From Heterotrichella gracilis (Eukaryota; Sar; Xanthophyceae; Tribonematales; Xanthonemataceae), in contig JAULBX010024405.1 in assembly GCA_032358255.1 (NCBI GenBank), positions 1-64,000 on the forward strand: DNA of 64,000 bases, given 5' to 3'. The translations under genes were made by a program, and so were the position numbers. Shown one piece after another: positions 55,837 through 64,000 of the stretch; positions within the stretch are counted from its first letter, which is position 1, and each line of letters starts with the position of its first letter. A model generated the notes under the pieces. That model ran no database searches, had not been told where the DNA came from, and was given only the letters and a program-made list of their open reading frames with translations.

Positions 55837-56991
55837 CTAAGCTTGTAGCGTACCCCTTAAAATTTCTCTAAGTGCATTCCCAACGTTAATGAGTGTCTGT
55901 GCAGAAACGTGGACATATGGCAACCATTTCATGTAGTGCTTCTTGTCGTGGTCTTCCACAAATTCCGTAACATTGGTGACAACATGTTCCAAGCCCACAT
56001 AGTATGTCATCCACCTCAATGAAGGGTGCATGGATAACAATTCACCCCTACTTGTACGCCAAATCTGTGTCTCCTCAGGATCTTCAAATGTACTAAGCTC
56101 AACAACAATCGTCCCAGGTTGACAAAAAACTGAGTTTGTAAGCCCCGCTCCGTGATATCCAAAAACAATTGCAGCATTCGAAAACAAGGATACCGTTGCT
56201 TTCATATCTTCAGACCCAAGATACTTTGTCACTTCATACTCGGGGAACTCCTCATTGAAAAAAGTGGTGATTATGGAGGCATTGTGAAACTTTCTAGTTG
56301 AACCACCTCTCTCTATAATAAGCACGGTCTTGTGATGGCCCGGTTCAATTAAGGAGTAAGCAGCCTGCCTCAGCAATGCCACAGAAGTGGTGATCTTTTT
56401 GGGATGCATTTTTGTGTCGTTGGTGTCAACAAAGTGCACATAAGCCTGACCACCATAAAAACACGGGACTCCCTTGTCTGGTAAATACTCATAAAAGGTG
56501 ATTTTTGCCATTGGCAGAAAAAAGAGGAAGAATTTTCTCATGTTGCTTGGGGCGAGCACCACCCAGCCAGCTGTATTCTGGGTTGCATATATCATGCGGG
56601 CATACTCCACGAGGGAAAAGAGTGGGGCGAAGCAGTCTGCGATATGGTGATGGTGAGCGTTTCGAAACGCGGGTGGGATCCCACACGACATATCGATGAT
56701 GTTCGCAGCGCTGGAGATGTTGACGCACCGGGGGTCTGGGAGGTTGCTTATGATGGGGTAACCGGAAGGCCTCAAATCTGTGCAATTGGCAGATCCCAGG
56801 TCGCAGGTACCGATGGTACCGATCATGTCCATGAGCTGCACAGACACCTCCCCCGTGCCTTGAGAGGGGCAGGTAAGGGCAAGGATCAACGCCGCTAAGA
56901 TCAATACCTTAGCAGGTCTCATGTTGGTCTGCATGCTTCCGAATGGACCAAATATATAGGAACTTGACGCCTGCAGCGGCAAACAAGGCAT
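55837..56991 (-). CDS. GT61/DUF563-type glycosyltransferase (intronless, 384 residues)
   Basis: The single open frame ends with TAG. A hydrophobic stretch at about 28-42 (VLILAALILAL) follows a short polar tail, fitting a type II Golgi anchor or a signal peptide. The signature is near the C-terminal third: LFSNAAIVFGYHGAGLTNSV (HGAGLTN at 280-286) and then QPGTIVVEL, with ERGGSTRKFHN about 50 residues before it. This is the DUF563/GT61 pattern found in glycan xylosyl- and arabinosyl-transferases; the sugar substrate cannot be told. About 384 residues is normal for the core family. Start ATG at 56991 is the first in frame; ATGs at 56934 and 56922 lie just before the hydrophobic segment, and a TATA-like box at 56951 favours one of these. 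The absence of introns and lower GC contrast with its neighbours, suggesting retroposition or transfer. Confidence 0.85.
   Translation of the reverse strand: MPCLPLQASSSYIFGPFGSMQTNMRPAKVLILAALILALTCPSQGTGEVSVQLMDMIGTIGTCDLGSANCTDLRPSGYPIISNLPDPRCVNISSAANIIDMSCGIPPAFRNAHHHHIADCFAPLFSLVEYARMIYATQNTAGWVVLAPSNMRKFFLFFLPMAKITFYEYLPDKGVPCFYGGQAYVHFVDTNDTKMHPKKITTSVALLRQAAYSLIEPGHHKTVLIIERGGSTRKFHNASIITTFFNEEFPEYEVTKYLGSEDMKATVSLFSNAAIVFGYHGAGLTNSVFCQPGTIVVELSTFEDPEETQIWRTSRGELLSMHPSLRWMTYYVGLEHVVTNVTEFVEDHDKKHYMKWLPYVHVSAQTLINVGNALREILRGTLQA
56951..56960 (-). promoter_or_regulatory. TATA-like box upstream of the GT61 gene
   Basis: CCTATATATT on the minus strand, 17-30 bp upstream of the ATG codons at 56934 and 56922. 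If functional, the protein would start at one of these rather than at 56991. Confidence 0.35.
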
Positions 56992-59359
56992 CACGGTACA
57001 TGCTAATGGTGGGTGTGTGTACCCCGAGGCTGGGGCAAAGGTAGCAATGTGACACTGCTTGCACCCAAAATAAGCTTTCCAGGGTTTTCATTACATGATT
57101 CTGTTGCGGGCATCAATGCGATGCTCACCTGGCCAGTATGAGGCGCTTCCTGCCCGGCAGCCTGCTTTGAGCCCACCTAGGCTACCACATGATGAGGTGT
57201 GCTAGCCACGAGAACACTGCCAGGGGTAGACAGCTGGGGTTGCGGTGGGCTACCGGGAGGATGTGAAGGTGCAGCGGAGTTGGGGACCTGGCACAGATGG
57301 TGAAGGTTACAGTCCTCTGTGCATAACGACCACCTTTGCATTTTCATGCTTTTCAAAAAGCATTCATCTTTTTAGTTTGATTTGAAACATTCATTGAGTG
57401 CCGTGATAAGCGCGCACCTTGGGCACCAAGGTATCTGCCGATTCTTGGAGACGCGGCTTTGGATCTGGCTTCCTGCCTTGTCATACTTTCCTGACATGTT
57501 ACGCCTTTGTCACAGTAGTGCTAGCGCGCGGCCGGTGTCACGCCAGCCCACCTCTGCATCAGCACAATACGGTTTGGGGCAACCTGTCAGCCAGTCAATA
57601 ACAGTGTCAGGGGCAGCTCACAAAGAATACAGCGTCTCTCTGGTACCCAGGCAAAGAAGCAGCAAAGCAGGTCTGTTTCAGTAGAACAGCTGCTGGAGCA
57701 GTGCGCGCATTAAATTTCAGGAAGTGCAGTGGTGAGTACTAGAGTGACCCTAGGGTGGGTGCTAGGGTGGTGGGTGCCAGGTTACCCTAGGGTGTGTGCT
57801 AACGTGGGTGTTGGGGTGCTTAGTCGAGCTGCGGCGGTATTTGCACTGCGTTGCAGTTCTCCACTTCCTAGGCCTTTGCCGGGTCAATAGCATGATGTGA
57901 ATTGGGCCCTGAAGGAGAGTATGCAGTTCATAGTCTACTGCAGCTTGTACCCTTGGGCGTAAACGATGGCAGTTGCAGAGGATAAAGAGTGACGTTAACC
58001 GGGTCCAGACGCCCAAATACTGTGATTACCTGGTGTTTTGGTGTTGACACACCTTGACTACACAACCACCAACATGGGCTTTATCTCCGCCTTTAAAAGG
58101 GTGCTAGGGTGGTGGATGCAGGGTAACTGTTAGGGTGCTATGGTGGTGGGTGGTGGGTGCCAGGGTAATTGTTAGGGTGCTAGGGTGGTGGGTGGTGGGT
58201 GCCAGGGTAATTGTTAGGGTGCTACGGTGGTGGGTGGTGGGTGCCAGGGTAATTGTTAGGATGCTAGGGTGGTGGGTGTGGTGGGTGCTAGGACGGGTGC
58301 TAGGGTGCTAAAGGTGGACAGGGCGAACTGATTGGAGCGCTGAGCACCGGGTTGTAAACCACACAAGCACGCTGTCCTAACCCTGCACACTTGTTCTGTT
58401 CCTCCTGTACTACCATGGATGTCCGAGTGGCCAACCTATGATACAAGTGGCACCCCCGGGACCTGTAACGCTGGCAGTACTGTGCCATGCAACAAAAATG
58501 CATTAATGAGGATAAGGGTATGCATGTAGATAAGGGTATGCATCCAGGCTGACGCGCGCGCGCACCCATGCTGGTACACGAGAGAGACAGGCGAGTCCAC
58601 CTGCGGTGATAGGTGATCCAGCTATAGTTTCCAGCGCGTGCCCTCCCTTGACGTGCGCAACTATTTCAAGGGAACCAGTCCTCCAGGCCAGTTGCGTATG
58701 TATCTGATACACGTACCTTGGTAGTCCGGAACACAACTACTGCTGCAGCTCCCCTGCCCTTTGCCAGTTGTCCGCTGCCCTCGTGCCGCCAAAGCCCTCC
58801 ACAGGTACCAGGGACGGGTTTATTATAAAGCTTGGCTGCCTGCGTTCTCAACCCCCGGTTAACGGCGTGATAGAGGTGACTCTGCAATCACCTGGTGTGG
58901 CGCTGTTATGCATGTGCCGGGTTAGCGCTCACCGCTCGAAAAAGAGTGCCTGTACTGCCCGGCTGGCGGAGGTTTGCCAGAAACTCTGCGGGAACGCTTT
59001 TTTAGGGTCTCAAACCACGCGTTTCTACTTTTTTCGGCGAGCCTTGTCCAGTAGGCACCGGAGCATGAATAACAATTCAATAAAAGTTTTATTTTATATT
59101 GTTTCGTCGTTTTTGCCACCATGGTACCACCAATTGTTCAAGTACTGAACCCCGTTTTGTAGTATTGCTAAATGCCCAACGCCTTGCACACTGAGCCCTG
59201 ACCTCAACAATGATATGGGCCGGTTGGGCCTGCCTAGCACTCTACCGCATGCCATCCCAGTTGTTGCATTCCATGACCACAAAGCCCCGCTAGGGTGACC
59301 CAAGTCGCACTTACACCGTCTTCTTGCAAAGTACAAAGTGCCAAGAGGGTTTGGCTGCT
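56992..59359. other. Divergent spacer between the GT61 gene and ceramidase
   Basis: Contains the GGTGCTAGGG minisatellite (58098-58300) and related degenerate units at about 57740-57815. No gene recognised; several open frames lack any conserved feature. The ceramidase promoter should lie in the last few hundred bases; no clear TATA seen. Confidence 0.5.
58098..58300. repeat. About 42-bp minisatellite
   Basis: Four to five copies of GGTGCTAGGGTGGTGGGTGG followed by TGGGTGCCAGGGTAATTGTTA, with few differences between the middle units, so relatively young. Confidence 0.9.
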
Positions 59360-62300
59360 ATGGCTGCAGCAATCAGCCGTTTAGTGGTTATATTGGTGCT
59401 GGCGCTGGTGGCGTGTGGAGGTCATGGGCAGTCAGACTACCTTGTGGGCGTGGGTGAGTCCTGCGCCGCATGGGCAACGCTTTATTTGTGCTGAACAGCA
59501 TTGTCTGCTTCACGCTTTTTTATCGCACTTGCGAGGCCTTCTCTTTTGCCAGTGTGCTCCCAAATGGGCATCACAAATGTGTGTGTGGGACCCACACGGG
59601 AGGTGACTCTGCAATAGGGGAGGGTGTTTTCCACCCAGGTGCTGGTCACATTGAGATCGAACCCGTGGACCCCTCTCTGTAGTTTAAGCGCACAACACCC
59701 ACCAAGAGCGCGCATTTGCCCCTGAACCATGTGTGCATGTGCTGTGCAGGCAAGGCTGACATCACCGGGCCAGCTGCTGATGCCATCATGATGGTAAGGC
59801 AAACCCGCCAGCTTGGTGCAATGCTGCCCGTGTTAATAGCCCTGTTCCGCACCTATTTGCAGTCTCGTTTGTACGAAGCTGCGGTCAAGGGTAGAGACTA
59901 GGCGTCCATCGTTCCGGAACGGCCCTCCGGAACAACGATTCACCGGTTTTGCGCAACGCCTGCCCCATTGCACTACACCTCTGCACTCGAGACATCGACA
60001 GGTGCAGACGGGACACCCGCGGATTGCCTCGCAGCCTCCAGTGCAACTCGCGTGTACAATGCATGCATATGGTGCTCCAATACCCTAAACAAGGGTATAC
60101 AGCCAAAGCACATGCCGAGAATACAAGCCCGGGCCTAAGTTAGGGCGCTTCTGAACTGCGCGTAGTACAGCAGATTGCACGAGAACCCCGACTCCTGCCA
60201 AGCACAAACCCACTGCACCACAGATTTGCACTCGGGGCTTCGACATGTGTGCACTGCAGTTGCAGCACTCAGTGCGACTCGTTTGCACATGCAGGCATAT
60301 GGTGCTGCAATACCCTAAACAAGGGTTTACAGCAGACACTGTGGGGCAATGCCGAGGTTGCGTTATTATACTGGGGCGGTTCCCACCTGCGCCTAATGCA
60401 GTACATTGCATCAGACCCCCCACTCCTGCCCAGCAAAATCCCGGGACAGGCTGCCACCAAAACCCTACCAAAACCCTGCAAAACCCTCTCCGCAGGGGTA
60501 CGCCAATGCCCGCCAGGTTGTGCATGGCATCCACCTGCGCCTGTACGCGCGCACGCTCATGGTGGCGGCACCGGAAGACCCCAGGTAGGGTTTGGGGTTG
60601 GATCGTTGTTTTGGGCTATGTTGCGTGCAGCGCATGGAGGAACCCCAGGTGGGCAGGGTTTAGGGTTACTTAGGGTTTACACTTATCCGCGGTATCCACC
60701 TGCATGCGCTAGAGGCGCCACAGGGCCCCAGGTGGGCAGGGTTTGGGGTCGAGGTATGTTGAGGGTCTAGGGTATACCCGCGGGCTTCCACCTGTTTAGG
60801 GTTTAGGGTTTGTGGGCCCCAGCTCCGCCCCTCTCTACCCCCTGCCACCACCATCCTGTACCCAGCGCGCGGTTTTTGTCAACCTGCACACCCTGTGTGG
60901 GAGCCCATGCACACCCAGCCCGCCCCACCGGCATGTAGCTTACCCTACATCCCACTCTAAAAGCAGGTGTAGGGTTCAGGTTTTAGGGCGTGCGCCTGTT
61001 TCCTCCCCGGGGTTGTAGCTGGCCCTACCTCCCCACCGTTCCGCCTCCCTTGCGGGTGGTTTGTGCAGCCAACCCTCGACCTCAAAACTTGAACCCTAAA
61101 CCCTATATCCTTGAACCCTAAACTTTGTCTTGCCCCCCTTGCAGCCAGCGCGTGGTGTTTGTCAACCTGGATGCATGCATGGCGGCTACAGCGGTCACCC
61201 TGGAGGTGCTGGCAAGGCTCAAGGTGGGGGGTGGAGGGTGGGAGGTGGTGGCGGTGGGGGGAAAGGGGGGGGGGGATACGAATGGCACTGTGGTGTAGGG
61301 GCGGGTGGGGTGTGCAGTGAACTAGCACGTTTGTGGAAGTGGTGATGTGGGGTTGGGTGGCGGGGGGGTGGCAAGTGCGGTCACTCTGGAGGTGCAGGCG
61401 CGGCTCAAGGTGGGGGGTGGGGGTTGGGGGTTGGGCGGCGGCGGTGGTGGTGGTGGTGGTGGTGGTGTGAACGGCCAGTGTCAAGCCCACATCATCATGC
61501 CAAGCCCATTTGCACATAAGACCCTGGTAAAACATATATGTATTTTAGGGTTCACTTTCTTTCCCCCCCGAAAGTGTGAACATAAGTTTACATCTTTCGT
61601 TCTTTTGCAGGCTGAGTATGGGGATTTGTACGGTCCCAGCAATGTGGCCATCAGCGGGACCCACACCCACTCGGGGCCTGCGGGCTACCTGCAATACGCC
61701 ATCTACCAAATAAGCTCCCTAGGGTTTTACCACGAGACCTTCGACACCCTGGTGAAGGGCATTCTGGACAGCATACGCCAGGCAAGCGTTGAAAACCCTA
61801 AAGCAAACCCTTGGCAATGCAAACCCTAGCTCCTACACGCTTGTGGGGGGCAATCCTGGATAGCATACGCCAGGCAAATGCTTGAAAACCCTAACCCAAC
61901 CCTGCAAAAAGCCAGCAAAACCCTACGCACTGGTGGGGAGCATTCTGGCCAGCATACGCTGTAACACCTAACCAAACCCTTTGTGATGTCCTAGCATTGC
62001 CATTCACGCACTGGGCGGCCGTTGACACTCTAGGGTTGAGATAGCCCTGTGTGGCCCTAGCCAAACCCCAGCACTGCATTTGCAATGTTGGATACGCGGC
62101 AAGGTCATACCCCTCCCCCTCACTCCCAAACCCCCACCCATACCCCCCCTTCCTCCCTTCATCTTCAGGCACACAACTCCCTCCAGCCCGGCTGGCTGCA
62201 CGTATAAATAGGCCCCGCTCACAAATGCCAATTTATCTATTCCTTGACCCCCTGAAGCACACGGCCCTCTACATTTTTGCTGGATGCACATGTTAACACC

Positions 62301-63793
62301 CCTTCCTCCCAATGTCCCAGGCGCACAGATCCCACCAGCCAGGCTAGCGGCATGTATCAATAGGCCCCAAATCACAAATTTTGAACATTGCTCCCACACA
62401 TGAAACCCCTTACCTCAGATGCACAGCATTTTTATTTCCGGGCTTGGTGCATGTATCCATAGGCCCCATCCACAATATGTGTCCCACAAGTGCCCTCCTT
62501 TCCATAGGCGCACAACTTCCTCCAGCCCGGCTCGCTGCATGTGTCAATAGGCCCCGTGGAAATGGCCAACATCAACCGCTCCCCCACCGCCTACATGGCC
62601 AACCCCCCAGAGGAGCGGGCCCGCTACGACCACGATGTGGATAGGAACATGACCCTCATTAGGGTTTATGATGCGCAGGGCAGGTGAGGGCTAGGGGGTC
62701 GGGAATAGGAGTTGAACATCTTAGGATTTATTTTGGGCGTTCCAGCCAAATGATCCACCTCGCACCACCACCGTTCTCCCACCCCTAGGCCTATTTGTGC
62801 CTCCCGCTCGGCGGGGCAGGTCCCTCCCCCTGTCAAGGACTGGAATATGTTTGACCCCTTGACTTTCACAGTCCAGTGGTGCGCAGGGGCCTGGGTGCCT
62901 TAGCTGGTCATACTGGAATCTGTCTCGACTCTTGCATTTCAACCCCCCGATCCCCTAAACCCTAAACCTTAAACCCTAAACCCCCATGTGGTGCGCAGGG
63001 GCCTGGGTGCCTTCAGCTGGTTTGCGGTGCACGGCACCTCCATGAGCAACACAAACCCATACATCAGCGGGGACAACAAGGTAAGGGTTGGGGGCCAGTG
63101 ATGTAAATTCTGTGGGTTTGCTCATCAGCAAGCTAGTATCTGTGCTGAGGCAATGCAAACCTCTTCTTCTGAAAACTCTTTGTGCGCTGCATCCCCTAGG
63201 GTTGACGGCTGAGAATTAGGGTACTGGTAAGGTGTTTGTTGTACCTCCATGAGCAACACAAACCCATACATCAGCGGGGACAACAAGGTAAGCTTTGCTT
63301 GTAAACAACTTAACGTACCACATCCCCTAATGTTAGGGTTTTAGGGTATCGCTGGGTGTTTGGTGCACGGCATCTTCCTGAGCAATACAAATCCCTACAG
63401 CAGCGGGGACAACAAGGTAAGGGTTGGGACCGTTCGAGGCAAATATAATGTGCTCCGAAATGATCGACATACATTCCACATGTTGTTTGGGTAGACTGTC
63501 CTGTGCTTGGGATGTGAATGGAACTGCTGGTCCCTGATAAGCTTCCTTAAAGCAACAAACCCTACAACCTGGGGGTTTTTCTCCTAAAATGATGTCAGAA
63601 CCTCCCCGTGTCCAACTGTGCCCCTGCCTCCCCTGCAGGGAGCCGCCGCGCAATTCATGGAGGAATGGGCAGAGGGCACAGGGCACCCTGGGTTTGTGGC
63701 CGCATTTGCGCAGGCAAATGTGGGGGACACCTCGCCCAATGTGCTGGGGGCATTTTGTAACGACACGGGCTTGCCATGCGATGCCGTGCACAG
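59360..63793 (+). CDS. Neutral ceramidase (5' part, 8 exons, continues past right edge)
   Basis: Neutral ceramidase hydrolyses ceramide to sphingosine and fatty acid at the cell surface or in the secretory pathway. Exons: 59360-59453, 59750-59793, 60496-60584, 61145-61223, 61611-61781, 62508-62683, 62999-63080, 63639-63793; the last ends at a GTGAGG donor, so more exons lie outside. Phases agree over 296 codons. It starts with a signal peptide (ISRLVVILVLALVAC), then YLVGVGKADITGPAADAIMM. Family landmarks: RVVFVNLD; the first zinc-ligand motif SGTHTHSGP (117-124); SLGFYHETFDTLVKGI; NINRSPTAYMANPPEERARY; a second metal-site histidine in VHGTSMSNTNPY (228-239); and AFAQANVGDTSPNVLG with the expected catalytic Ser277 in GDTSPN. 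Intron 5 uses a GC donor (CAG/GCAAGC). The remaining roughly 450 residues expected for the family lie beyond the window. Confidence 0.93.
59945..60430 (+). repeat. About 235-bp duplication in ceramidase intron 2
   Basis: 59945-60185 and 60185-60430 share CATATGGTGCTNCAATACCC, TAAACAAGGGT, and the end CACTCCTGCC/GACTCCTGCC-AGCA. The copies differ at many sites, and neither contains a ceramidase exon. Confidence 0.75.
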
Positions 63794-63990
63794 GTGAGGG
63801 TTTTGACGTGGGTAGGGTTTAGGGCTGTGTGCGCACACAGTTAGGGTTTTGGAATGGGTACTGCTGCCATGCGGCGCCGTGCACAGGTGAGGCTTCTGAT
63901 AATTCTAGGGCTTATATTTTTTGAACTTTGATCATTTGCAGTTAAGAGTTTTGAAACGACACAGGCGTGCCATGCGATGCTATCCTCAAG
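60690..63990 (+). repeat. Exon echoes in the ceramidase introns
   Basis: Copies seen: 60690-60740 and about 60778-60795 (3' half of exon 3), 60863-60920 (5' part of exon 4), 61372-61412 (3' end of exon 4), 61845-61880 and 61940-61965 (3' end of exon 5), 62165-62210 and 62318-62360 (5' edge of exon 6), 62876-62905 (5' edge of exon 7), 63240-63290 and 63362-63420 (3' end of exon 7), 63868-63892 and 63960-63995 (3' end of exon 8). The copy at 63240-63290 is nearly identical to its parent, including the GTAAG donor. Confidence 0.9.
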
Positions 63991-64000
63991 TGAGGGTTTG

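Overview
The window looks like nuclear DNA of a green alga (Chlorophyta, probably a volvocalean or close relative). The evidence is intron-dense genes, donors mostly of the form GTG(A/C/G)G, TGTAA-type polyadenylation signals, an 829-residue MED25 of plant (PFT1) type, a fused PabA-PabB aminodeoxychorismate synthase, and very many copies of the plant-type telomere heptamer (CCCTAAA/TTTAGGG) scattered through introns and spacers. The genus cannot be fixed from sequence alone.

Layout. Minus strand, 315-7654: 5' part (10 exons, 595 codons) of an unidentified zinc-finger-like protein that runs off the left edge. 8293-8658: a cysteine-rich orphan. 9222-11548: ribosomal protein eL36, complete, 3 exons. 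Plus strand, 12106-21242: complete 15-exon aminodeoxychorismate synthase, divergent from eL36 across 557 bp. Minus strand, 22604-28316 and 29663-36095: tandem MYND-finger paralogues, each with at least one reading-frame lesion. 38590-44938: complete 10-exon gene for a four-helix membrane protein of unknown function. 46465-53909: complete 12-exon Mediator subunit 25. 55837-56991: intronless GT61-type glycosyltransferase. Plus strand, 59360 to the right edge: neutral ceramidase, first 8 exons. Exon junctions of the complete genes were checked by hand for phase and give continuous reading frames. The genes do not form a pathway; this is ordinary housekeeping content.

The unusual feature is structural. 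Nearly every multi-exon gene carries partial, decayed same-strand copies of its own exons in the neighbouring introns. They usually span an exon edge and its splice site, and often carry telomere-like heptamers. I placed several dozen such 'exon echoes'. Some form arrays: five copies plus the parent in each MYND gene, and a roughly 45-bp donor-site array. One echo joins pieces of two different exons at a CGTG microhomology. One copies the MED25 start-codon region. This is my best candidate for something undescribed: a genome-wide process of short exon-edge tandem duplication that builds introns.

Mobile DNA is modest: one LINE 3'-coding fragment near 33.6-34.1 kb and several very short LINE 3' tails, each ending in a different microsatellite. 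I saw no CRISPR array, no rRNA, no convincing tRNA and no virus-like element.
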